DNA of 64,000 bases from JB111 sp052093225. Lineage in GTDB: Bacteria > Actinomycetota > Actinomycetes > Actinomycetales > Actinomycetaceae. Below are positions 25,937 to 35,015 of the stretch, in pieces (position 1 is the stretch's first letter; each line of letters opens with the position of its first letter). The DNA lies in assembly GCA_052093225.1 (NCBI GenBank), contig JBQDDG010000010.1, positions 1-64,000 of the forward strand. Reading direction: 5' to 3'. The translations under genes and the position numbers were made by a program. The notes beneath the pieces are model-generated. The model was not told where the DNA came from. It did no database searches and saw only the letters and a list, made by a program, of their open reading frames with translations.

Positions 25937-26958
25937 GCGAGGGCTCCCTCGGTGTCGGTGCTGCGGTGATGGGCGACGAGCTGCTCGAGCTCGGCCGCGG
26001 TGCGCGTGCCCGGTGCCTCGCCGGCGGCCGACGAGATCCCGAGAAGCGTCTGGAGGGCCGTGTTGACCGGCGTAGGGACCCCGTGCAGCCTGCCGAGCAG
26101 GGTGACCTCCCCGTTGAGGTAGTCGACCTCGCTGGGCCTGCCCCGCACGAACGACTGCCAGGTCGACTGCTGCCCGGGGCCGTACCCGGTGCCGGGGTCG
26201 ATCCGCAGCTCGGAGTCGTCGACCTCGCGCTCGCGGGCGGGGTCGGCGACCTCCTGCCGGGCGGCGGCGAGCACCTCCTCCGCCTCCGCCACGACCCGGG
26301 CGACGAGGCCCGCCAGCTCGGCCTCCGTGCCGGCGAGCAGTTCGGTGGCGTTACCGACGTTGTGCAGGAGCTTCCACGCCTTCCACCGCCGCACGTCCTC
26401 GACGGCCTGGGCGAGCCAGCCGGCGGCGCGCAGGTCGTCCACAAGGCCGTCGGGCAGCGCGGCCCCGGCGGGCACGCTCCCGAGGTACAGACGTCCGACC
26501 TTCGGCGCGGCGCCGGTGACGATCTCGCCGGGCGAGAGGTGGAGGCCCGGGACCAGGGTGGTCACCCCGACGACGGTCCGGAAGAGCCGGAGAGCGAGGC
26601 GCTCGGTCTCCAGCCCGTTCTGGAGCGTGAGGACGGGCAGCTCGGCGGCCGTGCCCGTCCGCCCTGCCAGCCGGACCGGTCGGCGTGCCCAGTCCAGCAG
26701 GGTCCCCGCCGCGTCCTGCGTCTTGGTCGCGAGCACGAGCCGGTCGTCACCGGTGAGCGTCACCTCCTCCGGGTGCCCGACGACGGCGACGGGCACGTCG
26801 GTGGTGCCGCCGGGTCGCGTGTAGCGAAGGCCGCGGGCGCGGACGGCGTCGAGCGCCGCCCCTCGGGCGACGAGCAGGACGTCCCGGCCCGCCTCGTGGA
26901 GGGTCGCGGCCAGCGCGCCGCCGACGGCGCCTGCTCCGATGACGATGTAGCGGGTCAT
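25933..26958 (-). CDS. Ketopantoate reductase-family oxidoreductase (ApbA/PanE-like)
   Basis: The 341-aa protein has an N-terminal NADP-binding Rossmann motif (VIGAGAVGG, 6-14), VLATKTQDA, VLTLQNGLETE and the C-terminal KPR domain with WKAWKLLHNVGNATELL carrying the family Lys/Asn pair. PanE reduces 2-dehydropantoate, but the family covers other 2-oxoacid/2-hydroxyacid conversions. The operon context favours a catabolic step over pantothenate synthesis (inference). ATG at 26958, 34 bp after the ABC ATPase stop, the largest internal gap in the operon. Confidence 0.88.
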   Translation of the reverse strand: MTRYIVIGAGAVGGALAATLHEAGRDVLLVARGAALDAVRARGLRYTRPGGTTDVPVAVVGHPEEVTLTGDDRLVLATKTQDAAGTLLDWARRPVRLAGRTGTAAELPVLTLQNGLETERLALRLFRTVVGVTTLVPGLHLSPGEIVTGAAPKVGRLYLGSVPAGAALPDGLVDDLRAAGWLAQAVEDVRRWKAWKLLHNVGNATELLAGTEAELAGLVARVVAEAEEVLAAARQEVADPAREREVDDSELRIDPGTGYGPGQQSTWQSFVRGRPSEVDYLNGEVTLLGRLHGVPTPVNTALQTLLGISSAAGEAPGTRTAAELEQLVAHHRSTDTEGALA

Positions 26959-26992
26959 GCGACCAGTGTCCTTTCGTGGGTGGTGCCGTGAC

Positions 26993-28735
26993 TCATGCGC
27001 GATCCCGTCCGAGGTCGGCCGGGTCGACACCGTGGACCGCGAACGGGTCGGGGACGGCGGCGAGCAGCTCGCGCGTGAACGGGTGCCGCGGACGGTCGAG
27101 GACCTCGGCGGTGGGTCCGGCCTCGACGACCGCCCCGCCGCGCAGGACGACGACGTCGTGGGCGACGTGGCGGGCCACCGCCAGGTCGTGGGTGACGACC
27201 AGGTAGGCGACGTCGGACTGCTCCTGGGTCCGGGTGAGCAGGTCGAGGATCTGCGCCTGCACGGTGACGTCGAGGGCCGAGACGGGCTCGTCGAGGACGA
27301 CCACCCGCGGGCGGAGGACGAGGGCGCGGGCGATCGCGACCCGCTGGCGCTGCCCGCCGGAGAGCTCGGCCGGGCGCCGGCCCCAGAACCGCTCATCGAG
27401 GCCGACCTCGAGGAGGAGGTCGCGGGCGCGCTCCCGCCGCCCGGCCGCGCCGCCCTCGCGGTGCGTGCGCAACGGTTCGGCGACGATCTGCTCGACGGTG
27501 TGCCGCGGGTCGAGCGAGGTGAACGGGTTCTGGTGGACGTACTGGACCTGGCGCCGGGCCCGGGTCGGCACCCGCCCGCGGGCGTCGACCAGGGGCTCGC
27601 CGTCGAGGGTGACGGTGCCGGTGTCCGCGCGCTCGACGCCGAGGAGGAGCCGCGCCGTCGTCGTCTTGCCGGAGCCGGACTCGCCCAGCAGGGCGAGCGT
27701 GCGTCCCCGGCGGAGCTCGACGTCGACGTCGTCGACCGCGACCACGTCCCCTCCGGCGCCCGCGAACACCTTTCGCAGGCCGTGGGCGGCGAGCACGACG
27801 GGCGGCTCACCGTCGCGCGCGACGGCAGATCCGGTCGAGGCGGTCCCGGCGGCCGCGGTGCGCAGCTGGAAGCTGGGCGTGTCCGCGAGCAGGGACCGCG
27901 TGTAGGGATGCGCGGCGGCGGTGAGCACCCGGTGGGACGAGCCCTGCTCGACCACCTCGCCGCCGCGCATGACGACGACGTGGTCCGCCCGCTCGATCGC
28001 GAGCGGCAGGTCGTGCGTGATGAGCAGGGTGGCGACGTGCTCCTCGCGGGCCAGCAGCGCCAGGTGGTCGAGGACGCGCCGGCTGACCGTGGCGTCGAGC
28101 GCGCTCGTGGGCTCGTCGGCGATCACGAGCCTCGGGTGGGCGGCGAGCGCGATCGCGATGAGCACGCGCTGGCGCATGCCGCCCGAGAGCTCGTGCGGGA
28201 GCTGGTCGTAGCGCTGGGCGGGCCGGTCGATGCCGACCTTGTCGAGCAGCTCGACCACGCGCGCCCGGTGCTGCTCCCTCGGCAGCACCCGGTGGATGCG
28301 GAGGACCTCCGCCACCTGGGGGCCGATCCTCGTCGTCGGGTTGAGCGAGGTCGCCGGGTCCTGGGGGACGAAACCGATCTCGCCGCCCCGGACCGCCCTC
28401 AGGTCGCGCTCGGGGAGGCGGAGAAGGTCCCGGCCGTCGAGCAGGACCTCGCCCGACGGGCGCCGCGCGGCACGGGCGAGGGCGCCGACGACTGCGTGGG
28501 CGAGCGTGCTCTTCCCGGAGCCCGACTCCCCCACCACCGCGACGGTGGCCCCGGCGGGCACGTCGAAGGAGACGGAGCGGACCGCGTCGACGTCCCCGGT
28601 GCGGCCGGCATAGGTGACGGCCAGGTCGCGGACCGAGAGCGCCGTGGTGGGTGCCGGTCCGGTCCCCTCCGCCCGTTCCGCGGGCGACGGACCCTGGTCG
28701 ACGGGCCGGTGCGCCGCCAGGTCGACGGCGGTCAC
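26993..28735 (-). CDS. Fused dipeptide/oligopeptide-type ABC transporter ATPase (two nucleotide-binding domains)
   Basis: The 580-aa protein is a DppD-DppF fusion. Domain 1 has VGESGSGKSTL, HELSGGMRQR and VIADEPTSALD; domain 2 has LGESGSGKTTT, AELSGGQRQR and VVLDEPVSALDV. Each ends with the oligopeptide-type HPYTRSLLADTP or HPFTRELLAAVP. It powers the importer formed with the two permeases and binding protein upstream. Start GTG at 28735 overlaps the permease stop (GTGA). Confidence 0.94.
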   Translation of the reverse strand: MTAVDLAAHRPVDQGPSPAERAEGTGPAPTTALSVRDLAVTYAGRTGDVDAVRSVSFDVPAGATVAVVGESGSGKSTLAHAVVGALARAARRPSGEVLLDGRDLLRLPERDLRAVRGGEIGFVPQDPATSLNPTTRIGPQVAEVLRIHRVLPREQHRARVVELLDKVGIDRPAQRYDQLPHELSGGMRQRVLIAIALAAHPRLVIADEPTSALDATVSRRVLDHLALLAREEHVATLLITHDLPLAIERADHVVVMRGGEVVEQGSSHRVLTAAAHPYTRSLLADTPSFQLRTAAAGTASTGSAVARDGEPPVVLAAHGLRKVFAGAGGDVVAVDDVDVELRRGRTLALLGESGSGKTTTARLLLGVERADTGTVTLDGEPLVDARGRVPTRARRQVQYVHQNPFTSLDPRHTVEQIVAEPLRTHREGGAAGRRERARDLLLEVGLDERFWGRRPAELSGGQRQRVAIARALVLRPRVVVLDEPVSALDVTVQAQILDLLTRTQEQSDVAYLVVTHDLAVARHVAHDVVVLRGGAVVEAGPTAEVLDRPRHPFTRELLAAVPDPFAVHGVDPADLGRDRA

Positions 28736-29664
28736 CGGACACCTCCGACGGCGGAGTCCAGCCAGCGGGAGATCCGGTTCGTCGACAGCACGACGGCGGC
28801 GATCACCGCGCTCGGGAGCACCGTGATCCACCAGGCGGTGGCGAGGTAGTCGCGCCCCTCGGAGACGATCTTTCCCCACTCCGGGGCGGGGGCGGGCTCG
28901 CCGTAGCCGAGGAAGCTGAGCGCGGAGACCGCGAGGACCGCGTGCCCGAGCTCGAGAGCCGACAGGACGATCGCCGGGCCCATCGAGTTCGGCAGGCCGT
29001 GACGCAGGACGGTGGCGGTCTTGCCCGCACCGATGATCCGGGCGGCCTCGACGTAGTCCGACGTGCGCACGCGCAGCGCCTCGGCCCGGGTGACGCGGGC
29101 GAAGGAGGCGACCGACCCGATGCCGACGGCGATCGCCACGTTCGTGATGCCGAACCCGAGGGCGGCGACCACGGCCAGGGACAGCAGCAGGGAGGGGATC
29201 GCCAGGAGGACGTCGACCACGCGCATGATCACGGCGTCGACGGCGCCGCCCACGAACCCGGCGAGGAGCCCGAGGAGCGAGCCCGCACCGAACGCGAGCC
29301 CGACGGCGATCGCCGTCGCCTGCAGCGACAGCGCGGCACCGTGCACCACGCGCGAGAGGACGTCCCGGCCCAGGTGGTCGGTGCCGAAGGGGTGCCCGGC
29401 CTGCGGCGGCAGGAGCTTGTCGGTGATCTCGCCCTCGATCGGCGAGTTCGGCGCGACGAGGCCCGGCACGAAGGCGGCGGCCACGGCGAGGGCCACGAGC
29501 ACGAGCGCGACCAGCACGCTCACGGGCGGTCGCTCCTGGGAGCCCCTCCTGCGTCCGGTCCGGCGCGCGGGCGGGTCACCGGCCGTTCCGGTACCGCGGT
29601 GCGCCGGGCCCTCGACGACCGGCGCGCGGGCGCCGGTCGGGGCGTGGTCGATCGTCGTCACCAT
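28732..29664 (-). CDS. Oligopeptide-type ABC transporter permease (DppC-like)
   Basis: The 310-aa membrane protein has a cytoplasmic Arg-rich N-terminus and about six membrane segments. The DppC signature GHPFGTDHLGRDVLSRVVHG and the EAA loop EAARIIGAGKTATVLRHGLP contact the ATPase. Its ATG at 29664 overlaps the previous permease's stop by 7 nt. Its partner DppB-like permease is directly upstream. Confidence 0.94.
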   Translation of the reverse strand: MVTTIDHAPTGARAPVVEGPAHRGTGTAGDPPARRTGRRRGSQERPPVSVLVALVLVALAVAAAFVPGLVAPNSPIEGEITDKLLPPQAGHPFGTDHLGRDVLSRVVHGAALSLQATAIAVGLAFGAGSLLGLLAGFVGGAVDAVIMRVVDVLLAIPSLLLSLAVVAALGFGITNVAIAVGIGSVASFARVTRAEALRVRTSDYVEAARIIGAGKTATVLRHGLPNSMGPAIVLSALELGHAVLAVSALSFLGYGEPAPAPEWGKIVSEGRDYLATAWWITVLPSAVIAAVVLSTNRISRWLDSAVGGVR

Positions 29665-30713
29665 CGGCGTTCTCCTTCCAGGACGACGCGGCGGTCGAGC
29701 AGCGGGTAGGCGAGGTCGACCAGGAGGTTGATGAGGACGAACAGGAGCGCGGCGAGCACGACGATGCCCTGCAGGAGCGGCATGTCCCGCTGCGTGACGG
29801 CGGTGACCGTGAGTCGGCCGAGCCCTTCCCGCGCGAACACCGTCTCGGTGACGACCGCTCCGGCCAGGAGGTTCCCGGCGATCAGGCCGGACATCGTCAG
29901 GGCCGGTCCGGCCGCGCTGCGCACGCCGTGCGCGAGCAGCACCCGGAGCCGTCCGGCGCCCTTGGTCCGCGCCGTCGAGGCGTGGCCCTGGGCCAGCACA
30001 CCGTCGAGGCTCCGCCCGAAGACCTGCGTGACGGTGGCGACGACGGGCAGGGACAGCGTGACCACCGGCAGGACGGCCGCGGCGATCCCGTCGTTCCCGC
30101 TGGAGGGCAGCAGCCCCCAGCGGAAGGAGACGACCTGGACGAGCACGAGCGCGACGGCGAAGGTCGGCACGCTGACCCCGAGCGGCGGGAGCGACTGGAC
30201 GAGCCCCCGCAGCCGGGCCGAGCGGGTCGTCGCGGCGATGCTGCCGAGCACGAGGCCCACCAGCGTCCCGACGAGCACGGCCGGCAGGGCGATCGCCACC
30301 GTGTGGGGCAGCACCCGGGTGATGGCGCCGAGGACCGGCTCACCCGTGAACAGCGAGACGCCCAGGTCGCCCTGCACGAGGTCGACGAGGTCCCGCCAGT
30401 AGCGCAGGAGGAACGGGTCGTCGTAGCCCATCTCCGACCGGATCCTGGCGATCTCGTCCGGCCCGAGGGTCGCCCCCTCACCGCCCATGCGGATCGAGAC
30501 GGCGTCCCCGGGCAGCCGCTGGAGCAGGGCGAACGCCAGGGTGAAGGTCCCCCACAGCACGACGACGCCCTGCAGGAGACGCCCCAGGAGGTAGCGGGCG
30601 TCGACAGGGCCGCGGCGGCGCCGGCGGGCCGCCGCCGGTGCCGCTCCCGTCCGCGCCGTGGTGCCGGGCACCGGTGTGCCCGGCGGCGCCTGGTCGAGCT
30701 GCGAGGTGGTCAT
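29658..30713 (-). CDS. Oligopeptide-type ABC transporter permease (DppB-like)
   Basis: The 351-aa membrane protein starts with ~35 basic/Pro-rich residues, then YLLGRLLQGVVVLWGTFTLAF and six membrane segments. It has the DppB features RLPGDAVSIRMG and SLFTGEPVLGAITRVLPHT, with the coupling loop around TKGAGRLRVLLAHGVRSA. ATG at 30713, one base after the binding-protein stop. It forms the import channel with the DppC-like partner. Confidence 0.94.
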   Translation of the reverse strand: MTTSQLDQAPPGTPVPGTTARTGAAPAAARRRRRGPVDARYLLGRLLQGVVVLWGTFTLAFALLQRLPGDAVSIRMGGEGATLGPDEIARIRSEMGYDDPFLLRYWRDLVDLVQGDLGVSLFTGEPVLGAITRVLPHTVAIALPAVLVGTLVGLVLGSIAATTRSARLRGLVQSLPPLGVSVPTFAVALVLVQVVSFRWGLLPSSGNDGIAAAVLPVVTLSLPVVATVTQVFGRSLDGVLAQGHASTARTKGAGRLRVLLAHGVRSAAGPALTMSGLIAGNLLAGAVVTETVFAREGLGRLTVTAVTQRDMPLLQGIVVLAALLFVLINLLVDLAYPLLDRRVVLEGERRW

Positions 30714-30714
30714 G

Positions 30715-32415
30715 TCACTGCTCGATCCACGTGTCGTAGAGCCACAGCCGCGAGCTCGCCTCGAACGTGAAGTCGTGGACGACGTCGCGGTAGGTCATCA
30801 CGCCGGCGAGCTCGTACAGCGGGATCGCCCACGCCTCGTCCACCAGCTCCTGCGTCGCCTCCGTGACGAGCCTCTGACGCTCGTCGACGTCGGTGGTCCC
30901 CGACTGCTGCTGGAGGAGCTCGTCGACGGGGCGCGGCTCGGCGGCCCGGTTCTGGTTGCGGCCGGAGAACCCGAACACGGCGCGGACCGAGTCCGCCTCC
31001 GCGCGGTGGAAGGGCGTGTACCAGAGGTCCCAGTCGCCGTCGGCCTCGAGCTGGGCGAGATCGCCCGGTGCCGCGAGCACGAGCTCGAGCTCGACGCCGA
31101 TCTCGCGCAGCTGCGACTGCAGCAGCTCCATCATCGGCGCCGCCTGGCGGCCGTCGTGGTAGACCGCCCGCAGGCTCAGCCGTTCGCCGTCGCGCTCCCG
31201 GACGCCGTCCTCGCCGAGGACCCAGCCGGCGTCCTCGAGGAGCGCGGCCGCCGCCTCGGGGTCGTAGGACAGTCCATCGAGCGGCTCGTGGAGGGGCGTC
31301 TCCGACGTGAGGACGTTGGTGGCGACCTGGTCGTACTCCGTGAAGATGCCGGCCACGATCTCCTCGCGGTCGATGCCCACCTGGAGGGCCCGGCGGACGG
31401 CGTCGTCGGCGATGATCGGCCGCTCACCGTTGGGGATGAGGTTGACGGCGACGCCCGGGTAGGGCCGACCCTCGACCCCGAAGCCGCCGCCCTCGAAGCT
31501 CGGGACGTCCTCGGTGAGCGGGATGGTGTCGACGTCGAGCTCGCCGGAGCGCAGCTGGCCGGAGCGGACCCCGGACTCCGGGAGCACCCGGAAGTCGATG
31601 GCGTCGAGGTAGGCCCGCCCCTCGTGCGTGGCGACGTCGGAGGACCAGTCGTACTCCTCGCGGGCGGTGAGCTCCACGGCGCTGTCGGGGACGTAGCTCT
31701 CGTAGACGAACGGGCCGCTCGCGACGACGTCGCCGGCGCACCGCTCCTGCGGTGACGCCTCGAGCGCACCCGGGGAGAGGATGCCCAGCGTGACCGTGGC
31801 GGTGCCCTGGAGGAACTGGACGTTCGGCCGGTCGAAGCTCACCCGCAGCGTGGTTCCGTCGACGGCCTCGGCGGAGGCGTAGCCGTCGAGATAGGTGACG
31901 GCGAGCGGGTTGACCGCGGGCCCCTCCTCGACGATCGCGTCGAAGTTGGCGGCGACCGCCGCGGCGTCGAGCGGGGTCCCGTCGCTGAACGTGACGCCGT
32001 CCCGGAGGGTGAACGTGTACTCCGTGGCGTCCTCGCTCACCTCCCAGTCCGTCGCGAGCCAGGGCACGATCTCGCCGGTGGACGGGTCCTGGTCGGTGAG
32101 CGAGTCGACCACCTGACGGGTGACGAAGATGGACACGTTCGACGAGTTCTGGTGCGGGTCGGCGCACGCGACCACGGTGTTGAGCCCGACGCGCAGGGTG
32201 CCGCCCGTCTGCGGCTCCCCGGCGTCGCCCCCGCCGCCGGCGCCGTCCGCCGCGGTGCATGCCGTGAGCAGAAGGAGGGCCGCGGCCGAGACGGCGACGC
32301 GGACGGGGGTGCGGGACGAGGTCCCGGCCTGGATGCGGGACCGGGTGCCGGACTGGATGCGGGCAGAGGTCCGGGGCCGGGTGCGGGACTGGCCGCGGGG
32401 CGCGATGCGGCTCAT
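30715..32415 (-). CDS. ABC transporter substrate-binding lipoprotein (SBP_bac_5, peptide/nickel/opine type)
   Basis: The 566-aa lipoprotein has an unusually long Arg/Thr/Ser-rich N-region with an internal repeat (RIQSGTRSRIQAGTSSRT), then AVSAAALLLLTAC with the lipidated cysteine, then the SBP_bac_5 domain: GGTLRVGLN, LATDWEVSEDATEYTFTLRD, DGTPLDAAAVAANFD, DDAVRRALQVGIDRE, AAALLEDAGW. The family captures peptides, glutathione, nickel complexes or sugars. With an LLM monooxygenase and rhodanese upstream, a sulfur-containing ligand is the best guess. ATG at 32415 overlaps the stop of the upstream gene (ATGA). Confidence 0.92.
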   Translation of the reverse strand: MSRIAPRGQSRTRPRTSARIQSGTRSRIQAGTSSRTPVRVAVSAAALLLLTACTAADGAGGGGDAGEPQTGGTLRVGLNTVVACADPHQNSSNVSIFVTRQVVDSLTDQDPSTGEIVPWLATDWEVSEDATEYTFTLRDGVTFSDGTPLDAAAVAANFDAIVEEGPAVNPLAVTYLDGYASAEAVDGTTLRVSFDRPNVQFLQGTATVTLGILSPGALEASPQERCAGDVVASGPFVYESYVPDSAVELTAREEYDWSSDVATHEGRAYLDAIDFRVLPESGVRSGQLRSGELDVDTIPLTEDVPSFEGGGFGVEGRPYPGVAVNLIPNGERPIIADDAVRRALQVGIDREEIVAGIFTEYDQVATNVLTSETPLHEPLDGLSYDPEAAAALLEDAGWVLGEDGVRERDGERLSLRAVYHDGRQAAPMMELLQSQLREIGVELELVLAAPGDLAQLEADGDWDLWYTPFHRAEADSVRAVFGFSGRNQNRAAEPRPVDELLQQQSGTTDVDERQRLVTEATQELVDEAWAIPLYELAGVMTYRDVVHDFTFEASSRLWLYDTWIEQ

Positions 32416-33719
32416 CGACGTACCCCCTCGAGCGGCNNNNNNNNNNNNNNNNNNNNNNNNNNNNNNNNNNNNNNNNNNNNNNNNNNNNNNNNNNNNNNNN
32501 NNNNNNNNNNNNNNNNNNNNNNNNNNNNNNNNNNNNGAGAGTCGGCGGCCGGGGCGGGAGAGTCGGCCGCCGCTGAGGGAATGTCGTCCGCCGGTGCGAG
32601 GGCGTCGGCGGTCGGGGCCGTGCGTGCCGCATCGCGCTCGCGCCGGGCGAGCTCCTCGCGCACGAGCGGCAGGACGTAGCGGCCGTAGTCGATGGCGTCG
32701 TCGATGTTCTCGTAGCCGCGGATGGAGATGAGCTCCGCGCCGAGGTCGATGTAGTCGAGGATCGCGAGGGCCACGGTCTCGGGGGTGCCCACGAGCGCGG
32801 TCGAGGCGCCCTGGGCGTTGGTGGCGGTGGCGGTCGGCGTCCACAGCGCGCGGTCGTGCAGCTCACCGCGCGCCGCGATCTCGAGGAGCCGCTGCGAGCC
32901 GACGTTCTGGGGCCGCTCCCCGCTCTCCGCGCCGGACCACCCGCGCTGCCTGGTGGCGGCCGGGTCGGCGAGCGCGTCCAGGACGCGATGGGCCTTCTCC
33001 CACGCGAGCTCCTCCGTGGGGGCGATGATCGGCCGGAAGGTCACCCAGATGCGGGGGCGGTCGCTGCGGCCGGCGAGCGCCGCCTGCTCGTGCACGGCGT
33101 CGATCTGCGCGCGGGTCTCGGCGAGCGGCTCGCCCCACAGACCGAAGATGTCGCCGAGTGCGCCACCGACCCGGTAGGCGTCCGCCGAGGACCCGCCGAC
33201 GGAGACGGGGATCGTCCCGGCCGCGGGGCGGAAGAGGGCGCGGAAGTTCTCGAACGAGTAGTAGGTGCCGGCGTGGTCGAAGGGCTCCTCGCTCGACCAG
33301 ACCTTGCGCAGGATCTCGATGTACTCGGCGGCGCGCGCGTAACGCTCCGACTTCGGGAGCCGGTCGCCCTCACGGGCCTGCTCCGTGTCGTTGCCGCCCG
33401 AGATGATGTGGACCGTCGCGCGGCCGCCCGAGAGCTGGTCGATCGTCGCGAGCTGCTTGGCCGCGACCGTGGGGTGCATGGTGTTCGGCCGCAGGGCGAC
33501 GATCGGACGCACACGGCTCGTGTGCTGGCTGATCGCCGCGGCGACGGTGAACGGGTCGTAGCCGCCGGAGGCGTAGGGCAGCAGCGTGTAGTCGAACCCG
33601 TAGTCGTCGAGCGTGCGCGCGTAGCGGACGAGGAACGCGGGGTCGATGCCCTGCCCGGGGCGCGGGTTGAGCTCGGTGGAGTCGTTGACGTAGCTGGCAC
33701 TGATGAATTCGACGGTCAT
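32412..33719 (-). CDS. LLM-class flavin-dependent monooxygenase (SsuD/SfnG-like), C-terminus across an assembly gap
   Basis: This bacterial luciferase-like enzyme uses FMNH2 and O2. Seen are FISASYVNDSTELNPRPG, YARTLDDYGFDYTLLPYASG, LRPNTMHPTVAAKQLATIDQ, RATVHIISGGNDTEQAREGD, ERYARAAEYIEILRKVWSS and PVSVGGSSADAYRVGG, which place it with alkanesulfonate and dimethylsulfone monooxygenases. A C-terminal Ala/Pro/Asp/Ser tail runs into a 100-N gap. The frame resumes and stops by ATGA overlap with the binding-protein start, suggesting the gap keeps frame. It probably releases sulfite from a C-S compound. Reductant would come from the two flavin reductases at the operon's end. Confidence 0.9.
   Translation of the reverse strand: MTVEFISASYVNDSTELNPRPGQGIDPAFLVRYARTLDDYGFDYTLLPYASGGYDPFTVAAAISQHTSRVRPIVALRPNTMHPTVAAKQLATIDQLSGGRATVHIISGGNDTEQAREGDRLPKSERYARAAEYIEILRKVWSSEEPFDHAGTYYSFENFRALFRPAAGTIPVSVGGSSADAYRVGGALGDIFGLWGEPLAETRAQIDAVHEQAALAGRSDRPRIWVTFRPIIAPTEELAWEKAHRVLDALADPAATRQRGWSGAESGERPQNVGSQRLLEIAARGELHDRALWTPTATATNAQGASTALVGTPETVALAILDYIDLGAELISIRGYENIDDAIDYGRYVLPLVREELARRERDAARTAPTADALAPADDIPSAAADSPAPAADSXXXXXXXXXXXXXXXXXXXXXXXXXXXXXXXXXXPLEGVRR
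32437..32536. other. 100-N scaffold gap in the LLM monooxygenase tail
   Basis: This is a 100-N placeholder. The right flank (32537 onward) consists of imperfect ~21-bp repeats built on GAGAGTCGGC(C/G)GCC, which encode the monooxygenase's SAAADSPAPAADS tail. As at 13063, assembly broke in a coding tandem repeat. The true size is unknown. Confidence 0.95.
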
Positions 33720-34582
33720 GCGAGGGCTCCTCGTGCGTGGCTGGGCGCGCCGGGCTCGGTGCCGACGGCGACGGGACGTGCGGGATCGTTGGACCAGGCC
33801 GACCACGACCCGGGGAACAGGGCAGCGTCGATGCCGGCGACGGCGAGCGCGGCGACCTGGTGGGCGGCGGTGATGCCGGACCCGCAGTAGACGGCGACGT
33901 CGCGGCCGGGTTCGACGCCGAGCTGGGCGAACCGTGCGGCGAGCTCGTCGGCGGGCAGGAACGAGCCACTCGCATCGAGGTTCTCGGTCGTGGGGGCGCT
34001 GACAGCGCCCGGGACGTGCCCCGCGCGCGGGTCGACCGGCTCGTGGTCCCCCGCGTAGCGCTCCGCGGCGCGCGCGTCCAGGAGCACCCCGTCCGCGGGC
34101 AGCGCGGCTGCCTGGTCCGCCGTGAGCGTGGGGAGGAACCCCACGTGGAGCACGACGTCCCCGGGGGGCACCTCCACGTCACCGGACTCGACCGGCAGAC
34201 CCTCCTCGATCCAGGCGGCGAGCCCGCCGTCGAGGAGCCGGACGTCCGCGACGCCGGCCCAGCGCAGCAGCCACCACGCCCGGGCGGCGGCGAGGTTCGG
34301 ACCGTCGTCGTGCACGACCACGGTGGACCCCTCGGTGAGGCCCCAGCGGCGCGCGGCGGCCGTGAGGTCGTCGAGGTGCGGGAGCGGGTGGCGGCCGTCG
34401 ACGGGCCGGCCCGGGCGGGCGAGCTCCGACTCCAGGTCGACGTGGACGGCACCGGGGAGGTGCCCGGACAGGTAGGCGCCGCGCCCGTCGGGCTCGGCGA
34501 GCGACCACCGGACGTCGAGGACGTGCACGGTGCCGCCGGGAAGGAGCCGGGCGAGCTCGTGCGGGCTGATGAGGACGGACAT
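33716..34582 (-). CDS. Sulfurtransferase (rhodanese, SseA-like), first gene of the organosulfur operon
   Basis: The 288-aa protein has two rhodanese domains. The N-terminal one (VLDVRWSL, GHLPGAVHVDLE, DGGLAAWIEEG) lacks the catalytic cysteine; the C-terminal one carries Cys233 in VAVYCGSGITAAH, the thiosulfate/mercaptopyruvate sulfurtransferase loop. It transfers sulfane sulfur, to cyanide in vitro and to thiols or proteins in vivo. ATG at 34582; its stop overlaps the LLM start (ATGA). A 433-bp promoter region lies upstream. Position at the head of the operon implies sulfur handling is central to the pathway. Confidence 0.93.
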   Translation of the reverse strand: MSVLISPHELARLLPGGTVHVLDVRWSLAEPDGRGAYLSGHLPGAVHVDLESELARPGRPVDGRHPLPHLDDLTAAARRWGLTEGSTVVVHDDGPNLAAARAWWLLRWAGVADVRLLDGGLAAWIEEGLPVESGDVEVPPGDVVLHVGFLPTLTADQAAALPADGVLLDARAAERYAGDHEPVDPRAGHVPGAVSAPTTENLDASGSFLPADELAARFAQLGVEPGRDVAVYCGSGITAAHQVAALAVAGIDAALFPGSWSAWSNDPARPVAVGTEPGAPSHARGALA

Positions 34583-35015
34583 GGCGGTGCAGGGCCTTTC
34601 GTCGTGGGTCTGCGGCACTGGGTCGAGGTTAGAAAGTGATTCCTCGGGGCGTCCAACGGCAGTTCTCGATGGATTGTCGGAGGAATTCGTCATGGGTGTT
34701 CCCGATCACCCGGAAGGGGATCTGGAATGCGCCAGGAATCGGCCCGGGGCACGCCGATCACCGACTCGTCGCGCATCACTCAGGTCCGGACGCACCAGAT
34801 CGACCACCACGTCTGGGCAGGTCACAGGCGCGTCTGCGCGCCTCAACGAGGCGGGTGAATGGGCTTTCACGTGCAAAGAAATGCACGATGACACTATTCA
34901 GAGACGCACGGTCCGCACCGCGGAGAATGCCGTCCGTCAGAGGTGAAGAATGGTCACCGACATCGGCGGATCTCGCCGCGGGGCATTCGTGCCTGACGGA
35001 ACAAGAAATTCGCGC
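34583..35015. promoter_or_regulatory. Promoter/leader region of the organosulfur operon
   Basis: These 433 bp between the LysR gene and the rhodanese gene hold no credible ORF and look more AT-rich than their surroundings. An inverted repeat, ATTCCTC (34639-34645) and GAGGAAT (34680-34686), brackets a 34-bp interval about 57-104 bp upstream of the rhodanese ATG. That is a plausible place for a LysR-type operator. No clear -35/-10 pair can be fixed by eye. Confidence 0.45.

Noticed and set aside
34530..34946. Plus-strand ORF in the sulfur operon leader
   Set aside because: It overlaps the rhodanese start antisense, has no motif or ribosome binding site, and lies in an AT-richer regulatory-looking stretch.
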